Assembly: GCA_024291935.2 (NCBI GenBank) | Contig: JAGTYA010000026.1 | Span: forward strand, 7,792,001-7,856,000 | Direction: 5' to 3' | DNA: 64,000 bases | From: Okapia johnstoni | Taxonomy: Eukaryota; Chordata; Mammalia; Artiodactyla; Giraffidae | Shown here: positions 42,478 through 53,723 of the stretch, one piece after another | Layout: each line of letters opens with the position of its first letter | Numbering within the stretch: the first letter of the stretch is position 1 | The notes under the pieces: model-generated | Told to the model about the DNA's origin: nothing | What the model saw: the letters and a program-made list of their open reading frames with translations, nothing else | Databases searched by the model: none | Translations under genes and position numbers: made by a program

Positions 42478-44212
42478 CTGTGAGCGGAGGGGAGGGCTGG
42501 GACCCTTGTCACAGCTGCTGTTTTGGTGGGGGCTGGGGGGAGGCTTTACTAGAGGAGGGGCAGTTTGGCTGGGCCAGGGAATGCCAGGGGAGGGAACACT
42601 GGGCTGAAGGAGTCACTGTCCTCAAGGTCTCATCTACCACCACCTCCTCCATGGAGCCCACCTGGATTTTCCCATCCAGAGGTGGTTTCTGCTTTCTGGG
42701 AACACCCGGAGTCCTTCACAGGAACTCTCTAAGGCCCTTGCCATTCTCCCTGGTCTCGGGTAATTTGGAGGCTTGTCACAGGTCCTGCTTAGGCTGCTGA
42801 GCTCCCAGTTCAGGCTTCCCATAAAGTATCAACAGTATCAATAAATGTGGTTTCTATGGGCTTTCCATAAAGTATCAACAATATTAAAAAAAAAAGAGTG
42901 AACAGGTGAGTGAGTAAGCGAGTAAGCACCTTGAGTAAAGCTGGGCCAGGCCTGAGGGGGCTGAGGTCCACCCCTGCTCTTCAACTGAATAAGTCCTTGG
43001 CCACCCTGAACCTCAGTTTACCCAGCTTCCAATGTGGGTGTTGTCTAACCACCTGGGGCTCCTTGGGGACAGGGAAGGGACAGTGGGAGGCACCCCCCCG
43101 GGCTCTTATAAGATTTCACCTGAGCAGTGGGCTGGGTTCCCCCACAAGGCTTCCTTGAGCTGAGAGCAGGTAGGTCCCAGGCAGTGTGCCCCAGGGCCAG
43201 GCTGCCCTGGGCCAGGGGGTGGGTGGTGGCCAGGAGATGTGGCTCAAGACCTCACGGCGGGGGGTGGGCAGGGAATGTGGCATGAGATGTCACGGTGCGG
43301 AGTGGGCGGGGGGCGGGGTGCCGGGCCAGAACTCAGCCAGGTCTGTGGTGGGTGAGCCTGGGTGCATGGCCTTGAGGGGGAGCCGCGACAGGGCTCCTGG
43401 GGCCCTGAGGGTGCCTCTTCCCTTGAAAAAGAGGGTCAGGCCGGACCCAGGCCCACAGAAGCACCCCCGGGCCACCCAGCGACCCAGAAGCTTGCCTGCA
43501 GTGCTTCAGCCTGCCCGTGGGGACCCTGCTTCTGCGGAAAGCCTCAGCGGGAAGCCCAGTTGAGGTCACGCTCCTGCGGTGGGCCTGGGCCCAGCTCCCC
43601 TTCCCGTAAGTCGTCCTTGTAGGAAGAGTCTTAGAAACTGTCAAGAGCATGTCTCGGAAGCTTTTCTTGGGGTGCGGGTCTCCCTCAGAGTTTGGGCTCA
43701 CAACTGGGCCTCCATCCTCACACTAACCCCCCCTCCTTCCTGGCTTGGCGGCCACTGGGGGACACCTGTCCCTACCCCTCCCTGTCACCCACCTTGAACA
43801 GTAAATCGAGACCCAAAGCGGGTTTCTGGGGCCTCACAGCACCTGTGGGAAAGGAGAGAGCCTGGCATCCTTCCCACCTCCCCAGTGCTCTGTGAAGCGC
43901 GTCTGGCTTCTCTAACACGAGGAAACACCCCTCTCCTCCTCTCCTGGGGCCCCACTCAGCCTCCCAGACCCGTCCCCCCACTGCAGACTCGGCCTCCGGC
44001 TTCAAGTCCGGTCCAGGCCTGGCTCCGTCCCTCGCCACTGCGGGATCTCAGGCACCGGGCTTCACCTCTCTGAACCTCAGCGTCACAGGGAAATGGGTGG
44101 GGGGCGGGTGGAGCTGTGGCAGTCAGGGTTTGGGCAGAGCCAGGTTGGGTGGGGAGGAGGCCGGCAGCCCCTCAGTCTCTCAGTCCCCCTGCCCCCGCTG
44201 CCCTGCCCGCAC
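42478..44212. other. Intron between pseudogene exons 7 and 9; exon 8 not found
   Basis: I looked on the minus strand for the ELFPT-containing exon 8 and its GTAGATGGT-like complement and found nothing similar. The stretch has GC-rich imperfect repeats at about 43225-43320. Confidence 0.55.
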
Positions 44213-44427
44213 CTTGCGGGACCAGCACGTTGGCCAAGATGGCGAGGCCAGCCCCGGCCAGGGAGCCGGCCAGGGTCATGCGACGGCCGAAGAACCTGAG
44301 CAGGAAGGAGGTGATGGCCTGGGCCAGGAGGTCCAGAGCTCTGAAGAGGACCTGGAGGAGGAAGATGTCACTCCCCAGGTTCTGCAGGTCAAGGACTATC
44401 CCGTAGTGTGAGATGGTGGGGAAGAAG
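44213..44427 (-). pseudogene. SLC22A11: SLC22A11-like exon 7, intact
   Basis: It is 215 bases with borders ctacag|CTTCTT and CAAG|GTGCGG. It reads FFPTISHYGIVLDLQNLGSD, IFLLQVLFRALDLLAQAI and FLLRFFGRRMT to ILANVLVPQ. It keeps the three codons that are missing from SLC22A12 exon 7. Confidence 0.94.
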
Positions 44428-44438
44428 CTGTAGGGGGA

Positions 44439-44632
44439 GTCCAGAGTCAGGTCCCTGCCCCAGAAGGAGCAGGCACCCCTGGGGGGCGTCCAGAGTCCAT
44501 GTCCCGCAGAGGAACGGGCACCCCTGGGGGGCGTCCAGAGTCAGGTCCCTGTCCCGTGGAGGAGCGGGCATGCCTGGGCAGGGATCCAGAGTCAGGTCCC
44601 TGCCCTATGGAGGAGGGCTCACCCTGGGAGCA
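44439..44632. repeat. Minisatellite of about four 45-51-bp units
   Basis: Units begin with gtccagagtcaggtccctg or close variants at about 44439, 44488, 44533 and 44584. It lies only about 12 bases outside the exon 7 splice acceptor of the SLC22A11 pseudogene. Confidence 0.88.
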
Positions 44633-44902
44633 TCTGCCCACCTGAGGTCTGTGCCAGAAGGAACCGTCAGCCCAGCCCCTAGGCAGCCTGCAGGATCATC
44701 TCCCCGTGGTCAGGCTGTCCCAGGAATGGGTGGGGAGGACAGTAGCCCATCCATTCCAAGTGTGGGCCTTGGTGTCAGCCATGGTGGGCTGGGCATCGCC
44801 TCTCAACCTCCTTGTCCACAAATCAACCAGAAGGAAGACGTGACCCTCTCTGGGCAGACAGGGCAGTGGGTCAAGCTGGCCTGTCCCTTTGTCAGGCTCT
44901 AG

Positions 44903-45118
44903 TGGGTTTCCCTGGTGGCTCAAATGTTAAAGAATCTGCCTGTAATGCCGGAGACCTGGGTTTGATCCCTGGGTCGGGAAGAACCCCTGGAGAAGGGAAT
45001 GGCAACCCACTCCGGTATTCTGGCCTGGACAATGCCCATGGACAGAGGAGCCTGGTGGGCTACAGTCCATGGAGTCACAAAGAGTCAGACACGACTGAGC
45101 GACTAACACACACACAGT
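44903..45118 (+). repeat. Bov-tA SINE
   Basis: A nearly full-length copy from gtgggtttccctggtggctc to cgactgagcgactaacacac, ending in a CA tail. Confidence 0.94.
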
Positions 45119-45597
45119 GCCCTCTGGCTCTGTCTCCTGTTTCCAGTCGCGGCCGGGAACCTGATCTACTGGCTGGGAACCTGGGCAAGTCTCTGCCCCT
45201 CACTGGCTCCCACTTTGTCTCGAAACGTGCGGTTAATAACAGAAAGGGGTTTCAGTGGAAGACTCTAGGCTGTCCCCTTCCGGATAGAAAATCTTATTTT
45301 CACAGCCCTTGGGAGTGCCACACCCCAGCTGGGCAGAGCATCCCATGGCTGGTCTACGCCGGCCAGAGGGACGACTCGGAAGGGCCGCCCCAGCTCCCAG
45401 GTCCCCAGGCTGCGGCCTGGCTGTGACAGCACCTGTCCCCTGTCCCTGCTGCTTCTTGCCCTCCCTGCCCCCACTCCCCTCCACAGGAGGTGACCCCTGG
45501 AGCTCTCTCCATGAACTTCATGCTCCCAGACCTCCATGTCAGAGTCTGCCACCCAGAGGGTGTCCCCTGCCATGGCTCCTAAGTAGCTGAACTTCAT

Positions 45598-45770
45598 TGT
45601 TGTTTAGTTGCTAAGTTGTGTCCAACTCTCTGCCAGGCTCCTCTGTCCATGGGGTTCTCCAGGCAAGAATCCTGCAATGGGCTGCCTTCTCCAGGGGATC
45701 TTCCCGGTCCAGGGATGGAACCCATATCTCCTGCATTGGCAGGTGGATTCTTTACTGCTGAGCCACCCCA
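45598..45770 (-). repeat. Bov-tA SINE, internally deleted
   Basis: A reverse copy from tgttgtttagttgctaagtt to actgctgagccacccc. It lacks part of the middle block. Confidence 0.88.
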
Positions 45771-46484
45771 GTAGCTGAATTTCTGCCCCTTGGAGATTGA
45801 ATTTGGCTCCACAAGTGGCCATGCAGGTAAATGATTCTTGACTACTTTTCCAATCCACCCCACCCTCTGCTTCACCTGGACGGTCCCCAGCCCTGCCCTT
45901 CAGCAGCGCCTGATTGCTGCTCCCAGGAGGCTTCATTCAGGTGCCACCAGGCTAACAGCTGCAGAAAAAAGCTGCAATTCCTGCAGAAACAAGGTGCTTC
46001 CTGAAGTTTGTGAACGTGACTGGGAGAAAACCTGGGCTGACTTGCGGGCATGAACACCTAGAGTTTTACCCAGTAATAACTGGGTTAACAATCAAAGCCA
46101 AGAAAACCCAGGAGGGTGGCCGCCTCACAGTCTGATTTGAATAACAAAGGGTGCAGAGCAGCCCTTGGGAGAACTGAGGAAGCCTTGATGGTTTTTGAAA
46201 GAACGGCCCTGGACACTCACTGGCCCCCAGGCACTCCTTCTAATTTATTATCAGAAAAAGAAAAGCAAAAAATAGAGAGGCATTTGATGCATTCTTTGCT
46301 CTAAGATGCAGCACATATTTGCCATTATAACCTATACGTGCTAAAATATAGCATAAAATCAATGTTTTCCTAATTTTGAGTTTTATTTCCAAATCGAGTC
46401 CCAATCAAACCTGACCCTCACTTTTTGTTCCGCTCTTCAGGAAGTCGCTTAAACTGACTTTGTCTTAAGGAGTCTTTGCCTGGT

Positions 46485-46690
46485 CCCAGGTGGAAAAGGC
46501 CCTGATGCTGGGAAAGATTGAGGGCAGGAGGAGAAGGGGGCGCCAGAGGATGAGCTGGTTGTATGGCATCATTGACTTAATGGACGTGGGTTTGAGCAAA
46601 CTCCGAGAGATGGTGAAGGACAGGGAAGCCTGGCGTGCTGCAGTCCGTGGGGTCACAAAGAGTCGGACTCAGCTGAGTGCCTGAGCAACA
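46485..46690 (+). repeat. BovB 3'-end fragment
   Basis: It codes the BovB C-terminal wording [20 protein letters not shown] and REAWRAAVRGVTKSRTQL. This is only the last part of the element. Confidence 0.88.
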
Positions 46691-47284
46691 CTAACAACAA
46701 TGAAGGCAGCCCTGGAGGACAGGACCTCCTTGGGTGGGGGGTCCACGTTCACTCTTGGGTGGGCGGGGCTAGCAGGGAGCTCAGCCACGGCTCAGATGCC
46801 CACTCTGTCATCCCGGGCACGTGTCTTTCATCTCCTGGCCCCTTTTTCCCACCTGTAAAGTGGGATATAAATGAACTAGTCTCACGGGATGGCTCAGAGG
46901 GGGCCGTGTGTGGCGGGAACATGGTCCCTTCCACACCCCAGGAGTCCAGCTGTCAGGGTGAGTCTGGTGCTGATTTTCCAGCTCCTGCTGGTCCCTTGGC
47001 TCTGGGGACATCATGGCTCTGCCCCTGCCCTGGGCTTCGGCCTGATCCGGCCCCCTGACCAGGACCATATCCCAGCCCTGCTGTCTGGCTGACTTTCTGC
47101 ACAAGCTGGCGTCCTGACTGCATCTGTACGTACTCCATCTCCCCCACCTGTCAGGCTCCTGCCCCCTGGGGGAGCTGGCTGTCTCAGCCAGGAATGTACC
47201 CCATGAGGCTGTAGGGGCTGTTTTCCCCTTGAATACCGCGCCCCCCCAGCCCTGTCACCGGGAGGGGTACACGGGACGGCATAC

Positions 47285-47399
47285 TTCACCATCAACAGGT
47301 TGCAGGTTCTCCAGCGGAGCATGGGCAGGCAGAACAGGTCCAGCACTGACTGGCAGGACTTCGCAGAGGCCACCTTCTCTGCATGCTGGACATCAGTAC
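47285..47399 (-). pseudogene. SLC22A11: SLC22A11-like exon 6, with one-base deletion
   Basis: It is 115 bases where 116 are expected. It reads VLMSSM, loses one base in the ATGCAGAGAAGG stretch, and resumes as EKVASAKSCQSVLDLFCLPM and LRWRTCNLLMV. The borders ag|GTACTG and GTGAA|GTATGC are intact. Confidence 0.9.
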
Positions 47400-48014
47400 C
47401 TCCAGGGGCAACGGGGCAGTGAATGCTGGGGCCATGGCCCTGCCCCACTCCCATGCCGGGAATGGTGGGCAGAGGGATGGGGAGAGCCTGGCCTTGGCCC
47501 CTGGAGATGGAGAGCCCTGGGGGTGGGGTGTGGCTGAGGGCAGAAAGGCTTCTCTCTGGCCCGGCCTGAGCTCTCTTCTGCAGACCCAGTTCCCCTCTCG
47601 GAGCCAAGGCGCAGTCTTGGGTCCCGTCTCTGGCTGCTAAGCTGCAGGCTGTAGGGAGCCCTTGGTAATTACCCCAGGAGGCCCTACCATCCCTCTTCAT
47701 TCATCTTGGCTGGCATCAGGGCACAGCCGCCCCATTCACACTGGCTCCTTACTGCATCCCAAGTGCCCATCCAGTCTCCACCTGCACTCTGGGCCCTGCC
47801 TGCCCCCTGCTCAGTTCAGTCCTGGCCAGTTCTAGCTCACCTCCTCCTGGAAGCCTTTTCTGATCCTTCTGCCCTCAGGGAACTCTGAGTCCTCTAGTCT
47901 GTCTGCATATCCTCCCACACCTACTTCCTTGAAATAGCTACCTTCAGACAAGCACATCCCATTTCTCCAAATACGTTGAAGAGCCTTATGAAGTAAGTGA
48001 GCAGTATATGTGGG

Positions 48015-48505
48015 TCAAGGTGGTGATGGGGGTGTGTGATTGTTGTTGGTGATAGTTGTATTGTTGCTCATTGTGGCTGTGTTGTTGATGGTGGCTGTGG
48101 TGGAGTTGGGACTAGTGATGAAGGTGATGGTGGCAGCTGTGGTGGTGTGGATATTGATGGTGATGTCAATGATGATGTTGGTGGTGCGGATGATAATAAA
48201 GATAAAGTTGACTGTGATAGTACTGCTGGTGGAGGTGATGATGGTGGTGGTGATAGTGATCGTGGGTGTGTGGAGAGTGTAATGGTGTTGATATTAGTGG
48301 TGTTATTATTGGTGGTGATGGTGGGGATATCGATGGTGGTGAGGATAGTGATCATGGTGGGGACAGTGATGGTAGGTTTGATGGTGATGATTATGGTGAT
48401 AATGATTATGCCAGTGATGATAGAGATCGCGAAGGTGATGATAGTGATGTTGATGACGGTGTTTTGATGTTATGAGTCTGTTGATGGAGGTGGTGCTGGA
48501 GTGGA
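48015..48505. repeat. Degenerate GGT/GAT trinucleotide-rich tract
   Basis: Nearly 500 bases are made of GGTGAT, GATGGTGGT and GTTGGTGAT words, almost free of C on this strand. The tract produces misleading open frames rich in Val/Met or Asp/Gly. It lies in the intron just downstream of pseudogene exon 5. Confidence 0.9.
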
Positions 48506-48601
48506 TAGGGGTGATGTTAGTGATAATTTAGATAAAACATCAGTAGATGTCCTTTCCTGGGTCATATCTCACACCCTGGGTCACAAACAACAGCATCTCA
48601 C

Positions 48602-48725
48602 CTCTATGGTCAGTGTCTTTTGGGCTTCCTTGTGGCTGTTTATCTTGGCCACCTTTTTGAGTTCCTGAAGCGCCTGATCTGGTTTGCCTACAATAATCAG
48701 CCATCAGGCGGATTCTGGCAGCCAC
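48602..48725 (-). pseudogene. SLC22A11: SLC22A11-like exon 5, with in-frame stop
   Basis: It is 124 bases with borders aacag|GTGGCT and ATAGAG|GTGAGA. It reads WLPESA, TGA, WLIIVGKPDQALQELKKVAK, INSHKEAQKTLTIE. The stop stands where SLC22A12 and relatives have Arg, consistent with CGA to TGA. Confidence 0.94.
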
Positions 48726-49299
48726 CTGTTAAAGAAGCAGGTGCTTGACTGGGTCTTTGCTTTCTTTGCTCAGACTGGTGGCCAGGTGCCCAGGTCAGGT
48801 GGGGAGGGGGTGGTGGGCAGCAGACCCTCTGGCTACAACAGGAGTGGGGAGAAGGCAGCTGCTTCTCCCTCTGCCCTGCTAATGCCAGGCTAGGAAGTCC
48901 CTGATGGTCACAGAATAAGAATGAGTCCCAACGCCTGGCCACCCTCTCCACCAGCCCCCACTCCCTGCCACCCCATCTGGCTTCCCTGCTGCCAGGAGCC
49001 TGCCCGCCCAAGCCCCAGATTCAGCCAGTGCACAGGTTGCCTGGACATGGGGTGATTCTAGGGCCATTTCTGTGACAGAAAGCTGGCATCATGCTGAATT
49101 AAAAAAAAAAAAAAAAACACACAAACCACATGTAAAACATCCCCAGCCAGAAGTGAGTGGTTTTATAAAACTAGTCAGCTTCTTTCCAGCCTTAGGGGCA
49201 GATGGACAGGGAGAAGCACCTCCCTGCTGAAAGGGTCCAGAGTTCTCCCAGCCCAAGGAGCTCAGCTGGGTTCAAGAAGAATTTCTGGAGGCAGTTTGT

Positions 49300-49445
49300 C
49301 ATAGTCAGAAGAACCAGGCGGCCTGGGATACAAATCCTGCCTCTGGCACAAAACAACGGTGTGGCCTTGGGCCAGTCGCTGAACCTCTGTGGGCCTCAGT
49401 CCCTCATCTGAACGTGGCAGTAATAACATCTTCCTTCCTCATTAG
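49300..49445 (+). repeat. MIR SINE fragment
   Basis: MIR-like wording: ggatacaaatcctgcctctg, gtggccttgggccagtcgct and cctcagtccctcatctg. Confidence 0.7.
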
Positions 49446-49454
49446 AAGAAGTGC

Positions 49455-49565
49455 TGATGGACCTCCATCGTGGTCCAGTGGTTAAGACTCTGCTTTTCCA
49501 CTGCAGGGGGTGCGGGTTCAATCTTCGGTCCAGGAACTAATATCCTTCTCCCCCCCCAAATAAAA
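49455..49565 (+). repeat. Cetartiodactyl tRNA-derived SINE fragment (CHR-like)
   Basis: It contains tggtccagtggttaagactc and ggtgcgggttcaatcttc, followed by an A-rich tail. Confidence 0.75.
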
Positions 49566-49827
49566 ACAAACAAATACAATGGTTTAAATGACACATTAAA
49601 AATAGAAGTGCTGGTGTTACAAAGAGCACCCGGGATGCACCCAATCAGTGTGACCAGGGTGGCTTAATCAGTGTAACTATGGAATGGTCTTCCTCCTTTC
49701 TTCCTGGTCCTGTTGATACAATAAATCTCCACATTGTCAGTGACTTCTGGTCTATTTTATTTTCCGATGAATCCCCAGGGCCTAAAGCCAAGTCTAGCAC
49801 AGAGCAGGAGCACAATAAACATTTGAG

Positions 49828-49939
49828 AATGAATGAATGCGTCCTTATCCTTCTCTACCTGCCCACAGCAGAGCCGAGCTGCGAGCCGAGCTGGTCTGCT
49901 GTGGGCAGGTAGAGAAGGATAAGGACGCATTCATTCATT
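49828..49939. repeat. Perfect 45-bp inverted repeat with 22-bp spacer
   Basis: The left arm at 49828-49872 and right arm at 49895-49939 are exact reverse complements. The 22-base spacer at 49873-49894 reads gccgagctgcgagccgagctgg, itself holding two copies of gccgagct. The left arm joins smoothly to the upstream MIR/L2-like wording (cacaataaacatttgagaat), so the right arm looks like the later, inverted copy. It lies in the intron between pseudogene exons 4 and 5. Confidence 0.95.
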
Positions 49940-50414
49940 GGCACAAGAGAACTTACGAGGACAGGAATTTGTGTTTATTTCCCTGTATCTCTTCCTCTAG
50001 TCCCCACCCGAGCAGGTATTTTCAAACCTCAGGGATTTTCGAAGCATCAAAAATAGTAATGATATCTTTCCATATCCGATGCCTGACTTGGATGCCCACA
50101 AGCTGGGCAAGTGATGTGAAGCAGCGAGGCTGGTGGGTATAGGGGAGCTGGTGCCAATGTGAGTGAAGGATGGCGCCCTCAGCCTTGGGCCAGTGGGGTG
50201 GGCTGGAGGGAACCTCTGACCCCTGGCTGAAATGCCCACCCAGGAACTCTGAGCCCCCAGGACATCTCTCCCCAGTGGGGTCTGCTCACATCACTCTCTT
50301 CCATGGTCTCAGCATCTTGGGAGCCGTGGCCAGCCAGAGAGGTAGGGGTGAGGGCACCCTCTTTGATCCCCCTCCCGTTTCTCCCCAAGGGAAAAGGCCC
50401 CACACTGTACTGAC

Positions 50415-50583
50415 CAGGATATCGGGAAGATGACAAAGAAAGGCACCAACATGGCCAGCTGGAGGGTTCGCCAGTCCCGCAGGGCAAAGGCCAGGCTGCC
50501 CACGGCCATCTGGCCGATGCTGTAGGTGGACCCCAGGATCGCCATGGTGATGGCCCTCATGCCGGTCGTGGTCCACTCCACCA
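50415..50583 (-). pseudogene. SLC22A11: SLC22A11-like exon 4, intact
   Basis: It is 169 bases, open, coding VEWTTTGMRAITMAILGSTY through FALRDWRTLQLAMLVPFF to ISW. Borders are tttcag|TGGTGG and TCCTG|GTCAGT. Confidence 0.93.
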
Positions 50584-50677
50584 CTGAAAGGCAGTGCAGA
50601 CACGCAGATGAGGGCCCCTCTTCCCCACCGCACCCCATCCCCCCACCGTGGCTGGGGCCGGTGATCGAGGGACTCAC

Positions 50678-50833
50678 TGAGCGTCGCGGAGGTCAGGAGG
50701 ATGCCAGACAACCCCTGAGCGCTCAGAAAGCGGAGGCCACAAGTAGACAGGGAAGCTGGGGGCAGCGATGGTGCTGACACTGGCCACGGCCACCAGCAGG
50801 CAGCTCCAGCTCAGAACCGGCTTCCGCCCGAAC
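50678..50833 (-). pseudogene. SLC22A11: SLC22A11-like exon 3, with one-base insertion
   Basis: It is 156 bases where the family has 155. The frame is right from RFGRKPVLSWSCLLVAVA to FPVY. An extra T in TACTTGTGGCC then shifts it; removing the T in alignment recovers wording like CGLRFLSAQGLSGILL. The donor CTCA|GTGAGT joins exon 4 as LMVEW. Confidence 0.92.
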
Positions 50834-51348
50834 CTGTTTTGGGGAGACAAGCATGGTGGGCACCTGGAGAGGGGTCTTGGGGATTTGGGCACGGAGGCAA
50901 GGGCTTGCTGCCAGAAGGCTGAAGGGGCTCCTGCTGGAGCCTCCCCCAGGCGCAAGCAGGCAGCACCTCCTCAGATCTCCGGGGACCACGTTCAGAGTGC
51001 GTTTGTTATAAAAATGGCAGATGTCTTGCTCTCCGGGGGGCGGGGCAGCCTCGTGGTCCAGAATAGACTTTGGCATCAGATGCCTGGGTCTGAGCCCAGC
51101 TCCGCCCTTCCCGGGTGACCTTGGGTACCTGGCTCAGTGTCTGCGGCCCACGGTTTCTCTGTAGAATGCAGGCATTCATGATGAGATGCTGAACAAGGGG
51201 GCAGCATCGCAGGAGGCTCGGGGCCCACGGCCTTAGGCGAGCCTGGCGACACTGCGGAGCCCACAGGCTCCTGGTGCCGCTGCCGCCCTGAGGTCAGGTC
51301 AGCCCGGACCACTGCGGGCACTGAGCTGAAGTCTGTGTTGGTCAGGGG
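50834..51348. other. Pseudogene intron 2, proximal part
   Basis: No exon or identified repeat. Confidence 0.45.
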
Positions 51349-51560
51349 CCTTCCCTGATGGCTCAGCGGTAAAGAACCCACCTGCCAAGGCCGGAGACAC
51401 AGGTTCGATCCCTGGGTTGGGAAGATCCCTTGGAGGAGGAAATGGCAACCCACTTCAGGATTCTTGCCTGGAGAATCCTATGGACAGAGGAGCCTGGCGG
51501 GCTACCATCCATGGGGTCACAAGAGTCGGATATGACTGAAGTGACTGAGCATGCACGCCC
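51349..51560 (+). repeat. Bov-tA SINE
   Basis: A nearly full-length copy from ccttccctgatggctcagcg to gaagtgactgagcatgc. Confidence 0.93.
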
Positions 51561-53072
51561 GTGTCAGTCAGACTGGAGAGATGAGGACCAACCTCGGCCT
51601 CGCCTGTCTGGGCAGCGCCCAAAAGCAGGGACACGCGCCCCACATCCCGGGGTGAGACCAGGAGGCTGAAGCCTGGCACTGACCCCAGGCTCACCAGGCA
51701 GCCGCAGACCAGACGGATTGCGATGTGGCTCCCGGTGTGGGCGGCCCTGGGGAAGGAGCGGTGGCTGCCGGGTGCCTGGCCCTCTGAGAGTGCCAACTGG
51801 AGCACCTCCTTCTCTGGTGCTCGGGCTCCCAGCCACGCTCAGGATAATGTAATATAAGGCCCATGAAGAGCCGCCACTGTGCCAGTCCAGCCTGGGCTCT
51901 GCAGGTGATTAACCCACTTCATCTTCACAGCTCCATGGGCAGGTAGCAGGGTCCCCACTGACAGGAGGAAACCAAGGCACAGAGAAACAACACACCCACC
52001 TTCTAAGAAGCTTGGGCTCAGGACGCCCCAGAGCCCGAGCTGCTGGGCAGAGTGGGGACGCCATTCATGCCTTCAGCATATTATGGGCAGTATGCTGTGT
52101 GCTGGGCACTGAGGATACGGCCCCAAGGCCCCTGCCTCCTTGGAACTACGGTCTCGTGGGGACACACACAGTCAACGAGCTAACAAGAGCTGGGCACTGG
52201 CAGAGAGAGCCAGGAACTGTGAGTGGAGAGCCACCAGGGCCGTGGGACCTGTGGGCCTGAAGCTGGGAAGGCCTCTGCAAGGAGCGGCCTGGAGCTGAGT
52301 GAGGCCTGCACATTAGGCACAAAGGGTCCATGGGTGGAAACCTCTAGGCGAGGTGAGGCTGCCCGCTGTGGTGGATCCTGTGGGCTGGGCAGGAGCAGGG
52401 CTGCTCCAGGAGGGGCTGGTGAGGCCACCGGGGAGAGGCCAAGGGCTGAGCAGGGGTGGTGGGGTGGGTGGGGACTGTCCTCAGCGTGGGGGCCCAGGGG
52501 ACCTCGGGATGGGCAGTGACAAGATCCACACACAAACCTTGGCCAAGACACTGAGCACTGCGGTGGAACGGAAGGCCCAGTGGAGGCAGGAGACCCCAGA
52601 GGAGGCTGTGGACGGCCCAGGTCAGAGAGTGTGGTGGTTTGGGCAAGGGGGCAGCGTGCAAGACAGGGCCCTGGGCTGGAGGCTGTGCTTTGGAGAAGGA
52701 GCCCGGTGAGTGTGGAGGCTGAGGGAGGGAGCATGGGGCTGGCTCCTAGGGGCACTGTCCTCCAGGATGGAGTCTGGTGGGCAGGGCTTGGGCTGGGTGA
52801 AGGTGGGGGTTCAGGGGTTCAGCGGGGGCCGTGGTAACTGTGAGGTGCATCCAAGTGGAGACTCCAGGTTGGCAGTTGGGTTTACAAGCTGAAGGGGTGC
52901 AACGTGGGCGTTTTCAGTCCTGGCCAGTGGTGCCCATTGCAGGACCTGAACACAGACTGAGGAAGGTTCCCAGAGAGGGTTCTGGGTGCTCCACCTCAGG
53001 AGGGGCCTGGAGGAGAGGGGAGGGGTCGCTGGGGGGAGCGAGAGGGATGGTTCTCTTTCATTACACTTCACA
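51561..53072. other. Pseudogene intron 2, middle part
   Basis: A MIR-like piece on the minus strand lies at about 51900-51990. The rest is GC-rich and unassigned. Confidence 0.45.
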
Positions 53073-53285
53073 TTATTGTTGTTTAGTCATTCAGTCGTGT
53101 CCAACTCTTTTGCAACCCCTTGGGCTGTAGCCCCCCAGGCTCTTCTGTCCATGGGATCTTCCAGGCAAGAATCCTGGAGTGGGTTGCCATTTCCTCCTCC
53201 TAGGGATCTTCCTGACCCAGGGACCGAACCTGTGTCTCCTGCCTTGGCAGGCGGATTCTTTACCACTGAGCCACCAGGGAAGCCC
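53073..53285 (-). repeat. Bov-tA SINE
   Basis: A reverse copy from ttgttgtttagtcattcagt to actgagccaccagggaagcc. Confidence 0.94.
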
Positions 53286-53619
53286 TGGTTAAAATAAAGA
53301 GGGGTCTGTCTCTCTCCAGAAAGCCATCAGCTCCCCAAGGGCAGGGGCTGTGCAGTGCTCGGCACACAGTACGTGCTCAGTAAAGTTTGGTGCAATAGCC
53401 GAAGAGGAGAGTGAATGTTCAGGGTGATTTCTCAGCTCAGCCCAGCATCAAGTTTCAGACGATGGGTTTTCAGCCCCCTGGGAACTTGGGACTCAGACCC
53501 CAGATTGGGGAGACTCTCTCCTAAGGAGCACAAATGTCCACTGCATATTTCCTTACCTCTGTCCTCACAATGCTCATTCTGTTTTGAAGGAGCTGGAGGG
53601 GAGGAGAGGAGACACTCAC

Positions 53620-53723
53620 CGGTGGGAGAGGAAGCCTCAGACGATGCATCCCACCATGGCCCCAGCCATGTAGATGGACTGGCCTAGGGGCTTCAGGCCC
53701 TGGTGTTCACACACCAAGTCCCA
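53620..53723 (-). pseudogene. SLC22A11: SLC22A11-like exon 2, with in-frame stop
   Basis: It is 104 bases, the family length, with borders ctttcag|TGGGAC and CACCG|GTGAGT. It reads WDLVCEHQGLKPLGQSIYMA, then GAMVGCIV, a TGA, and GFLSH. The stop replaces a residue that is Trp in the human protein. Confidence 0.93.

Noticed and set aside
48036..48467. 143-codon open frame rich in Val, Met and Asp
   Set aside because: It falls entirely in the GGT/GAT repeat tract, and all frames there lack stops for composition reasons.
53620..53723. TGA in pseudogene exon 2 as a selenocysteine codon
   Set aside because: The family has no selenoproteins, the position is Trp in human, and four other lesions show that the gene is dead.
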